From NCBI GenBank assembly GCA_030610225.1, contig JAUWSD010000101.1, forward strand, positions 1 to 5,329: a DNA stretch of 5,329 bases, written 5' to 3'. The notes beneath the pieces were generated by a model, which worked only from the letters and a program-made list of their open reading frames with translations, had not been told where the DNA came from and made no database searches. Shown piece by piece: positions 1 through 5,329 of this stretch. The DNA comes from Chloroflexota bacterium (lineage in GTDB: Bacteria; Chloroflexota; Anaerolineae; Anaerolineales; UBA11579). The stretch's first letter is position 1, and each line of letters opens with the position of its first letter. The position numbers were made by a program, and so were the translations under genes.

Positions 1-10
1 CAAAAAACAT

Positions 11-16
11 TATAAA
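11..16 (+). promoter_or_regulatory. possible -10 element of the lipoprotein gene
   Basis: A TATAAA hexamer lies 21 bp before the start codon of the lipoprotein gene in an AT-rich leader. A matching -35 box would fall outside the window, so it cannot be tested here. The call rests on one short AT-rich hexamer and is weak. Confidence 0.2.
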
Positions 17-26
17 AGCAATCTTA

Positions 27-32
27 CGGAGG
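27..32 (+). promoter_or_regulatory. ribosome binding site of the lipoprotein gene
   Basis: CGGAGG is followed by 5 bases and then ATG at 38. This is a strong Shine-Dalgarno match at good spacing and fixes the start of the lipoprotein gene. Confidence 0.8.
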
Positions 33-37
33 ATTAC

Positions 38-841
38 ATGAACAAAATTAAAATATTGGTGTTTATTATGCTGGTGGCGTTTTTTGTAGTTGGATGTGGT
101 AATTCTGGATCAGGGGGGAATGATGAAGATGGATCTGAAATTGCTAATTCAATAGAGAATGTAGTGGATGAAGTAGATTCAAATGAATCAGAAGGGGATG
201 ATGACGAGGGCAATTCCTCTTCAATTATTGCAGGATCATCTTTGGGAGAGACAGATTTTGGCAAACTACTGATTTCCGGAAGCCTGGAAATTGCTGGAAT
301 TGAAGCTGTAGCAGACGAGGAAACGGTTGGTGAAATCCTTGCCGTTCATTTTATCAATAGAAGCAATGATGATATCCAGGTCTTATTGCCATGCGGTTTG
401 ATATTCTTGCCAGATGATAGCGATAATCAGCCATTGATGCTGGTCCAACCTTTGGAAGTCAGCCTTGCAGCCGGGGAAGAAGTGACACTGGAGCCTTTTG
501 TGGTTTGTGCAGATCTTGGCACTGCTGCGCCGGGGCTTGGGTCCGGCTATACGATCGGATATATGGAAGATGAGAAAATGCTCAGTTTCGCAGAATGTAT
601 ATGTGGGGAAGATGTTGACACTACTATAGGAAGTTTAGATGCATTTGGCATTCAATTTGCGACTTGGTCGATCTCAATTGATGGAGATATTAGCAACCTG
701 ATTGATAGTTCTGGGGATTCGGCCATGGCTGTAATGATGGGAGATATGACCATTGATGAATTTAACAGTTATTTTTCAGGAATTCTGGACACTTTTGGTA
801 ATGAGTGGTTGAACCGCTGTGACATTGTCATAGAAGAATAA
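38..841 (+). CDS. secreted lipoprotein with acidic linker and Cys-containing domain
   Basis: A 267-residue protein of unknown function, complete in the window. Residues 1-20 form a lipoprotein signal peptide: MNKIK, a hydrophobic core, then the lipobox VVGC with Cys20 as the lipid-anchored residue. Gly follows Cys20, and the protein should sit on the outer face of the cytoplasmic membrane (or be sorted onward in a diderm host). Residues 21-64 are a low-complexity linker rich in Gly, Ser, Asp and Glu. The folded part starts near residue 75 and appears to be mostly beta, with Cys119 (LLPCG), Cys157 (FVVCADL), the C187-x-C189 pair and Cys261, so disulfides are plausible. The stretch from Cys157 to IQFATWS (residues 205-211) faintly resembles the Cys...TQxAIW layout of thioester adhesin domains, but this is not secure. 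The gene stands alone on its strand, converges on the polysaccharide block, and is visibly more AT-rich than that block. A surface or stress-sensing role is possible; no function is assigned. Confidence 0.85.
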   Translation: MNKIKILVFIMLVAFFVVGCGNSGSGGNDEDGSEIANSIENVVDEVDSNESEGDDDEGNSSSIIAGSSLGETDFGKLLISGSLEIAGIEAVADEETVGEILAVHFINRSNDDIQVLLPCGLIFLPDDSDNQPLMLVQPLEVSLAAGEEVTLEPFVVCADLGTAAPGLGSGYTIGYMEDEKMLSFAECICGEDVDTTIGSLDAFGIQFATWSISIDGDISNLIDSSGDSAMAVMMGDMTIDEFNSYFSGILDTFGNEWLNRCDIVIEE

Positions 842-884
842 GAACGGAAAAACTGTTTACGAAGAGCTTAATGAATCCGAGAAC

Positions 885-914
885 AAAAAAACCTCAACCA
901 AGTTGAGGTTTTTT
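885..914. terminator. bidirectional intrinsic terminator
   Basis: A perfect 7-bp stem, CCTCAAC (892-898) with GTTGAGG (902-908), closes a CAA loop. It is flanked by seven A on the left (885-891) and six T on the right (909-914), so the stem can extend to 13 bp. Read on either strand, the hairpin is followed by a U-tract. It lies between the convergent lipoprotein gene (stop at 841) and BcsB-like gene (stop at 930), and can end transcription of both. Confidence 0.92.
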
Positions 915-929
915 AATGTTAGTTAATAG

Positions 930-3131
930 CTAGAACCACCTGTTCTGAATAATATCCTTGTATCCGAAATAGATCAGTACCAGGAGGAGGACCACAAGAA
1001 TGACGAGAACTGTAATGATCAACTTGTTCTGGACCTCTACGAATGTGACGGCCTGGTCAACTTCGCTGTCATCAACCACTTCGGTATCATCACCGTCCGG
1101 TACTGTGCTGTCGACCAGCGCTTCTTCGGAGATGGTCTCAACGTCCATCAGAAAGGCGTTGGGACCCTGCACGATGGCGAATTTTTCGGTTGAAAGTTTT
1201 GCCAGAAGCTGAGCATTCAGAAGCACATCCGAAGTCCAGCCGATCACACCGGTACCCTTTGTGACGATCCCCAGTCCGACTTTCCCACCTTCCAGCTCGG
1301 AGAGTGAGATCAGGCCATAATCCTGGGTTTGATCAAGTTCATAGACTGTTCTGCCACCTACCAGGGCGAAGAGTTCGCCGCTGGAATCAACTGGGAGGAT
1401 ATCCCAAAGCATTTCTGGTGATCCGGAGTTGAGGACATCCAGGTCGGTGATCAGGATGATGTTTTTGTCAGTGAGGTCCTCATCCTTTACATCTCTCACA
1501 AACACAGCGCTGGGGAAGGAATTGTTGCCGGGAGAATAAGAGCCAATAAATGATGAGATGTCAACGGCCGCTTTCCAAGCTGCAAAATTGTCGTTTGAGA
1601 TGACGAAGAGGGTGTCGTTCAGGTTGCCAGAAAGAAGGAACATCTCCGGAAAAGTGGTTTGGGCAGATGCTTTGATGGCAATGCTCTGATCCATGCGCGG
1701 CATTGTGAAGGAAGAGTCTGCGAAGATCTGAACCCAGATGTCTCCTGAACGAGGGTCTGCGCAGATGTTACGGGCTGCGATGTTAGCCCCGATAGTGAGC
1801 ACATTTCTGCCGCCAACCACCGCGGTTGGAGGGATTATGAAGCGGATCAGTGAAAGATCGGCGTTATTATCATTGAACTGGATGCTGCTGATATAGGTGC
1901 CGTTGATCTCAAGCCACATGTTCGACTGCAGGTAATCCAGCAGGCGTGAGTGGTTGAAATACACATCAATATATGCCCCGGAGCTGGTTGAAGAGCCCTG
2001 TGGGAAATAGAATTCGATATCGATCTCCGAGATGCCGAAATCTGAGAATACAATATCGGTCTGACCCAGGATTGCCAGCGTGAACTGCTCGGGGGTGTCC
2101 GTGTCGATGGCACCGGAAAGGTAGTCTTTGACGACTGAGAAGTTTTGATCTTCATCAAGGAGCAATTGGCCGCTGCCAAATGCCTGACCCGCTTTAAGGA
2201 CTGCCTCAGGTGTGGCACCGCTGACAGCCACAAGCAGATGGGCCGGATTATGGGGGGACACGCTACTGACGACCACTCCATCCGTATTTTCAATTTCATG
2301 TTCGGCCAATTTATTTCCGTATTGGGTTTGGATACCAGTACCTGTCAGGGCATCAAAACCGGTCAGATCGCCGACATATATGAGGTGATAATCATCAAGC
2401 GCAGAAACGCTGAGCTGGCCTTCGTGGTAGACCTTAACGTCCAGGGCACCGTGTGAGTAGCGGCCCAGACCAGCAGAGACTGCCATTGCGGCTGAGATCT
2501 CTTCTGCGTTTGCGTCTGTCGGGATCACGATGGCGGTATCACTCGGCGAAATTGACAAGGGGGCATAGAAAGGTTGGGGGAAGTCTGCCAGGCTGGTTGA
2601 GATCGTACCCTGGGAGTAGGGGATGGTGATAGATGAATCACTGCCCAGCAGGACATATGTGGAAATATTCTGGTAGCAGGAGTGGGTTGAATCCCATTCA
2701 AATGTCAGTTTGACCAAACCGTCCTGGGTTTTGAGATATTCAGCTGGGAGGGCGATCTCAAGCGAATGATCTCCTTCCTTTTCAACCACATAGGATTCGA
2801 GGTGTTCACCGTTCAGGTAAACTGTCAGGGCGCCTGCGAAAACCTTTTGGACTTCTTCATTGCCCTGAATGGAAACATATAGGCTGAAAAACGATGTGAA
2901 GTCCAGCTTAAACTGGGCACCATCTTCCAGATCCCAATCTGCCGGCAAACGGAACTGCAAACTATGGCTCTGATATGGTCCCTGAAGCACGGTGAATTCA
3001 TCCAGACCGAGGTCTGCAAAGCTCAAGGTGAGGCTTCCTTCATCTGTCTGCGCGGATGCAGGTGCTGCTGCAAAAAGAAGCACCGCTATGATAAACAAAC
3101 TGCACATGGAGAGTATCAGTTTCTTATTCAT
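930..3131 (-). CDS. BcsB-like cellulose synthase accessory protein
   Basis: A 733-residue exported, membrane-anchored protein that I match by pattern to the BcsB family (cellulose synthase regulatory subunit). In the known system BcsB sits outside the membrane, guides the nascent glucan, and its C-terminal membrane helix is needed for activity of the synthase BcsA. Visible here: a signal peptide (residues 1-27, cleavage after ASA); a first beta-sandwich/carbohydrate-binding-like part at about 35-175 (LTLSFADLG near its start, Cys152); a first alpha/beta flavodoxin-like part at about 195-335; a second beta-sandwich at about 350-480, with the characteristic run of an asparagine-rich strand, Cys457 and W466...S474; a second alpha/beta part at about 495-655; an acidic linker at 663-693; a single membrane helix at about 703-722; and a short basic tail ending NRWF. 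Length and order fit E. coli BcsB. The start at 3131 is chosen because it has a GGAGGG site 7 bases upstream and begins a clear signal peptide; the frame runs on to 3254 but that would add 41 non-signal residues. It overlaps the upstream gene by 8 bp and is the last gene of the block. No BcsA partner is in the window, so the glucan made is not known. Confidence 0.85.
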   Translation of the reverse strand: MNKKLILSMCSLFIIAVLLFAAAPASAQTDEGSLTLSFADLGLDEFTVLQGPYQSHSLQFRLPADWDLEDGAQFKLDFTSFFSLYVSIQGNEEVQKVFAGALTVYLNGEHLESYVVEKEGDHSLEIALPAEYLKTQDGLVKLTFEWDSTHSCYQNISTYVLLGSDSSITIPYSQGTISTSLADFPQPFYAPLSISPSDTAIVIPTDANAEEISAAMAVSAGLGRYSHGALDVKVYHEGQLSVSALDDYHLIYVGDLTGFDALTGTGIQTQYGNKLAEHEIENTDGVVVSSVSPHNPAHLLVAVSGATPEAVLKAGQAFGSGQLLLDEDQNFSVVKDYLSGAIDTDTPEQFTLAILGQTDIVFSDFGISEIDIEFYFPQGSSTSSGAYIDVYFNHSRLLDYLQSNMWLEINGTYISSIQFNDNNADLSLIRFIIPPTAVVGGRNVLTIGANIAARNICADPRSGDIWVQIFADSSFTMPRMDQSIAIKASAQTTFPEMFLLSGNLNDTLFVISNDNFAAWKAAVDISSFIGSYSPGNNSFPSAVFVRDVKDEDLTDKNIILITDLDVLNSGSPEMLWDILPVDSSGELFALVGGRTVYELDQTQDYGLISLSELEGGKVGLGIVTKGTGVIGWTSDVLLNAQLLAKLSTEKFAIVQGPNAFLMDVETISEEALVDSTVPDGDDTEVVDDSEVDQAVTFVEVQNKLIITVLVILVVLLLVLIYFGYKDIIQNRWF

Positions 3132-4248
3132 TTTCAGACCCTCCTTCTTTTTCACATTTGGAATACTGTAGATTTGATACATCCTTATCAAGGGCAAATT
3201 CAAGCGCTTTGGCGGCGCATGAGATGACCTCGTCATCCGTTTCTCCCGGCTCACTGGTGGTGATGCCTACAAAGGGAGTAAGCGAGATCATATCCTCGGT
3301 ACTTTCTATCCTGATCGGGGAGGTCAATTTTTCTCTGATGCGGTCGATGGTCCTCTCCGCGCCGATCTTTGGAGTGGATGGTAATAGGAGAGCGAATTGA
3401 TTAGTTGACCAACGCCCGACGATGTCATTTCCACGCAGCTGTTTTTTGAGTATGTCTGTGATCTCACTGAGGAGCTGCCTGGAGATCACTTCGGGGAGGA
3501 TCTCGCAATAATCCGCCAGGCCTGTGAGCTGAATGATGCCAAAGGCGATCGGATCGGGTTTCTGGAGGTTGATCTCCCTGACGAGGGCGCGATGGATATA
3601 TTTTTGGGAGTAGGCGCCCGATTCCTGGTCAGTGGTGAGCCTATCTCTGAAGGTTTCAAGCGGGGCCTGAAGCTGGTTGGAGAAGATGGCGATCAAAACA
3701 CCTGCCAGAAGTCCGATCCCGGCTGCGATGACAACACCTCGCCAGGGTTTGGGGCTGATAGGCATAGAAGGTTCAAGGGCCTGGTCGAGGAATTCAATAT
3801 CAAATATCTGGTAGATACTGTTGATCAGGATGATCCCGTTCTGACCGATATTGTTGACAAGCAGAGTAGCCATCTGGGGATCCGGGCCAATGATGGCGAA
3901 CCCGAGGATGTTAGAGTCTTCCTGGATAATGACCTGGCCGGTATATTCCTCCACTTCTTCCGAGTCGATCTCAAGGGCTGAGATAGTATCGTTGAAAACC
4001 CGGTAGCTGTTTAGAATATCCCCGTAGGTGGAAATGACTGCCTGTCCTTCAAGCGTATCAAGACTGGTGACAACATCCCTGCTGCTGGCGATATTTTCAT
4101 TGGGGTAAATGATGAAATTCGCCTCCGCTTTGAACAGCGGGGTGGTAGTGAAGGATATTGTCAGCGAGATGATACAAGCAATGATGACTGCTGACAGAAT
4201 TAATTTCCAGGAATTCCTGAGAATGTGAAAATAGTGTCTAGATAGCAT
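3124..4248 (-). CDS. Wzz/CapA-type polysaccharide co-polymerase fused to a degenerate GGDEF domain
   Basis: A 374-residue inner membrane protein made of two parts. Residues 1-190 have the Wzz/CapA chain-length-determinant layout: TM1 at about 15-35, an extracytoplasmic loop of about 135 residues, and TM2 at about 170-190, preceded by the family's Pro-rich signature (A157, P160, P163, P166, P168). The short loop is like Gram-positive CapA/CpsC rather than enterobacterial Wzz. Residues ~210-355, on the cytoplasmic side, follow the GGDEF fold: an R272-G-N-D275 motif, five residues, then the signature position VGRW-STNQF-ALLLP (277-290), and later LTPFVGIT and an AAKALEFA helix. The GGDEF signature itself is STNQF (281-285), and the usual metal-binding DxD near residue 240 reads QLT, so diguanylate cyclase activity is very unlikely. 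The RxxD inhibitory site, which binds c-di-GMP in this family, has exact spacing. The inferred role is c-di-GMP-responsive control of polysaccharide length or export, in the place where Wzc has a tyrosine kinase. The start at 4248 has AAGGAGGG 4 bases upstream. The 3' end overlaps the BcsB-like gene. Confidence 0.85.
   Translation of the reverse strand: MLSRHYFHILRNSWKLILSAVIIACIISLTISFTTTPLFKAEANFIIYPNENIASSRDVVTSLDTLEGQAVISTYGDILNSYRVFNDTISALEIDSEEVEEYTGQVIIQEDSNILGFAIIGPDPQMATLLVNNIGQNGIILINSIYQIFDIEFLDQALEPSMPISPKPWRGVVIAAGIGLLAGVLIAIFSNQLQAPLETFRDRLTTDQESGAYSQKYIHRALVREINLQKPDPIAFGIIQLTGLADYCEILPEVISRQLLSEITDILKKQLRGNDIVGRWSTNQFALLLPSTPKIGAERTIDRIREKLTSPIRIESTEDMISLTPFVGITTSEPGETDDEVISCAAKALEFALDKDVSNLQYSKCEKEGGSENE
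3139..3144 (-). promoter_or_regulatory. ribosome binding site that sets the BcsB-like start
   Basis: GGAGGG on the minus strand, 7 bases before ATG at 3131. It lies inside the last codons of the Wzz-GGDEF gene. It favours 3131 as the start over the in-frame ATG at 3254, and makes translational coupling between the two genes likely. Confidence 0.85.
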
Positions 4249-4252
4249 CGTG

Positions 4253-4260
4253 CCCTCCTT
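4253..4260 (-). promoter_or_regulatory. ribosome binding site of the Wzz-GGDEF gene
   Basis: AAGGAGGG on the minus strand, 4 bases before the ATG at 4248. It is a near-perfect anti-Shine-Dalgarno match and supports this start codon. Confidence 0.8.
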
Positions 4261-4298
4261 TATTACAAATGAAATAATGGCTAACGCCCCGTATTAAT

Positions 4299-4326
4299 AA
4301 TATACACTCTTTTGTTTCATACATAA
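4299..4326 (-). promoter_or_regulatory. weak candidate promoter before the Wzz-GGDEF gene
   Basis: The 81-bp gap between the sortase-like stop (4330) and the Wzz-GGDEF start (4248) is AT-rich. On the minus strand TATATT (4304-4299) could be a -10 box, with TTATGT (4326-4321) 16 bp upstream as a poor -35. No hairpin terminator is seen in the gap, so read-through from the sortase-like gene is equally possible. Low confidence. Confidence 0.2.
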
Positions 4327-4329
4327 TAA

Positions 4330-5329
4330 CTAATACTCCGATGAGATCACAAAATAACGACCCCATGATGGGTCTCCATCACGATTTATGCAGGTCTGAA
4401 GTGTGAGTCTCAGTGAGCCGCCGTAAACTGCGTAGAACAGGGCGGTTGAATCAAGTGTTGCGCCTGAATTCAGGTCAATAAAATTACTATAAGGGCTGAG
4501 GGGGTCTGTGGCCTGGTACTGCTTGACGCTGTTGACGGAGAATGAGCGGTAATGCCCGTCTCCATAGATAAGGTAGATAGATTGCCCACCCCAGAGAGAG
4601 AAGAAATTTCCACCAGAGAGGTAATTATGTGCCAGCAGGCCGTCGTTTCCGGTGTACTGCTTGACCATTGCAAAGTAGGTGGCGGTGCCGAAGGATTCAT
4701 TTACATAGCCAGCGTTTCCACCGGGCTGCTGGACGACTGTGAGGGCCATATTCCCTTCGACGAAGATACCCAGAACCTGAGATGCATTCCCGTTTTTGAT
4801 CTGATTGATGAATTGGTCCAGTGCGGGGCCCTGGTTGGCAGCAGCGGCAGCTTCGGCGGCCTCTTCTTCTGCAATTCTGGCAGCTTCCTCTTCCGCAGCA
4901 ATCCTGGCGGCTTCTTCTTCTGCGGCGATACGGGTTGCTTCTGCGTCAGCCGCTATTTTCTCCACCTTGATTATTTCAACTTCTGCACCCGTATCAGTTG
5001 TTACCGCCTCTATGTCTTCTGCGGGGGCGGGTGTGGGGGTTGATTCAATCTGAGTCAATGCAGTCTGAGTTAGTTCACCGCTTTGGACGAGTGCGGTGGC
5101 AGCAATTTCGGTCTGGGCTAGCGACTGCTGGCCGCTGTCACCTTCACGGGCTGGCTTCAGGATGAACGTCCAAACAGAGACAGCTGAGGCGGCAATAACG
5201 GCAATATATATGAAATTCAGGAAGACACGGAATGCGGGAGGGGCTTTCTTTTTTAGTGCATCGGGGGGGTAGTAAGTGGTGAAGGGGGTTAGCTGGGCGG
5301 CACCAGAGGTCAGCTCCTGCAGGCGTTTG
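4330..5329 (-). CDS. membrane-anchored sortase-like transpeptidase, 5' end outside window
   Basis: The frame is open from the stop at 4330 to the window edge, giving 332 residues, and the true start lies beyond 5329. I number residues from the first whole codon seen. Residues 1-34 are a cytoplasmic tail ending in a KKK-containing basic stretch; 35-57 are one membrane helix; 58-120 are a Thr/Gln/Pro linker (with TPTPAP); 121-164 are an Ala/Glu-rich helical stretch with tandem AARIAAEEE units; 168-332 are a sortase-type domain. The sortase call rests on the three hallmark residues in order and at normal spacing: His234 in LLAHNYLSG, Cys313 in the family signature TLQTC (TLxTC), and Arg324 in WGRYFVIS, 11 residues after the Cys. 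Sortases cut a sorting signal in exported proteins and join them to the cell wall or to pilins. The N-in topology puts the catalytic domain outside, as expected. No LPxTG-like substrate is seen in this window, so its target is unknown. It is 81 bp upstream of the Wzz-GGDEF gene on the same strand. Confidence 0.8.
   Translation of the reverse strand, partial: KRLQELTSGAAQLTPFTTYYPPDALKKKAPPAFRVFLNFIYIAVIAASAVSVWTFILKPAREGDSGQQSLAQTEIAATALVQSGELTQTALTQIESTPTPAPAEDIEAVTTDTGAEVEIIKVEKIAADAEATRIAAEEEAARIAAEEEAARIAEEEAAEAAAAANQGPALDQFINQIKNGNASQVLGIFVEGNMALTVVQQPGGNAGYVNESFGTATYFAMVKQYTGNDGLLAHNYLSGGNFFSLWGGQSIYLIYGDGHYRSFSVNSVKQYQATDPLSPYSNFIDLNSGATLDSTALFYAVYGGSLRLTLQTCINRDGDPSWGRYFVISSEY
4855..4932 (-). 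repeat. tandem Ala/Glu repeat within the sortase-like gene
   Basis: About three tandem copies of a 9-residue unit, AARIAAEEE (first copy begins with T, third lacks one Ala), encoded by 24-27 bp units. The copies differ at many third codon positions; the single Arg of each unit is coded CGT, AGG and AGA. The repeat is therefore kept at protein level and is not a fresh DNA duplication. It likely forms a long charged helix, like the TolA stalk, that holds the sortase domain away from the membrane. Confidence 0.8.

Noticed and set aside
1847..2456. Open frames on both strands inside the BcsB-like gene
   Set aside because: They overlap a long gene with a clear domain pattern and show no coherent protein features of their own.
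930..3131. Possible LPxTG sorting signal at the BcsB-like C terminus
   Set aside because: The membrane helix is preceded by an acidic linker with no LPxTG-like motif, so it is not a visible sortase substrate.
3132..3254. 41-residue N-terminal extension of the BcsB-like protein from ATG at 3254
   Set aside because: It overlaps the Wzz-GGDEF gene by 131 bp, is basic and not conserved-looking, and would bury the signal peptide. The ATG at 3131 has GGAGGG at good spacing.
3592..3981. 129-residue plus-strand open frame opposite the Wzz-GGDEF gene
   Set aside because: It is antisense to a well supported gene and has no recognisable motif.
3124..4248. Active diguanylate cyclase
   Set aside because: The signature is STNQF and the metal-binding Asp positions are replaced, so catalysis is not expected even though the fold and the RxxD site are kept.
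4552..5053. Plus-strand open frames of 163 and 82 residues opposite the sortase-like gene
   Set aside because: They are reading shadows of the Ala/Glu-rich coding strand, giving Cys/Gly/Phe-rich or Ala/Ser-rich peptides with no motif or ribosome site.
4330..5058. TTG start at 5058 for the sortase-like gene
   Set aside because: The frame is open upstream to the window edge and encodes a basic tail and membrane helix needed for export of the sortase domain. No Shine-Dalgarno stands before 5058; the real start is beyond 5329.
1..5329. tRNA, rRNA, CRISPR arrays, insertion sequences, riboswitches
   Set aside because: Reading both strands, no repeat-spacer pattern, transposase-like frame, terminal inverted repeats or recognisable structured RNA was seen; nearly all of the window is coding.

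Overview
This window looks like a bacterial chromosome segment concerned with the cell surface. It holds one plus-strand lipoprotein gene and, converging on it, a three-gene minus-strand block. Reading along the minus strand, the block is a membrane-anchored sortase-like protein (5' end cut by the window edge), a fusion of a Wzz/CapA-type polysaccharide co-polymerase with a GGDEF-like domain, and a BcsB-like cellulose synthase accessory protein. Every gene whose start is visible has a strong GGAGG or GGAGGG ribosome binding site. The co-polymerase has a short extracytoplasmic loop of the Gram-positive CapA/CpsC kind. The presence of a sortase and of Thr/Pro-rich linkers after a membrane segment also point to a monoderm lineage. 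A Chloroflexota (Anaerolineae-like) or clostridial host is my inference, not something the sequence proves.

Layout: 1-37 is the leader of the lipoprotein gene; 38-841 is the lipoprotein (+); 842-929 is a convergent intergenic gap with a near-perfect hairpin at 885-914 that can terminate both strands; 930-3131 is the BcsB-like gene (-); 3124-4248 is the Wzz-GGDEF fusion (-), overlapping the BcsB-like gene by 8 bp; 4249-4329 is an AT-rich 81-bp gap; 4330-5329 is the sortase-like gene (-), still open at the window edge.

How they may work together: the co-polymerase and the BcsB-like protein are both parts of machines that make or export polysaccharide. The GGDEF-like domain has lost its catalytic signature (STNQF in place of GGDEF) and its metal-binding Asp residues, but keeps a correctly spaced RxxD inhibitory-site motif. 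It therefore looks like a cyclic-di-GMP receptor placed where Wzc-type proteins carry a tyrosine kinase. The model I propose is c-di-GMP control of exopolysaccharide assembly through the co-polymerase, coupled to a BcsB-like export/anchoring protein, with a sortase nearby that may attach surface proteins. No glycosyltransferase (BcsA-like) is visible. If the system is complete, it should lie past the right edge of the window, upstream of the sortase gene.
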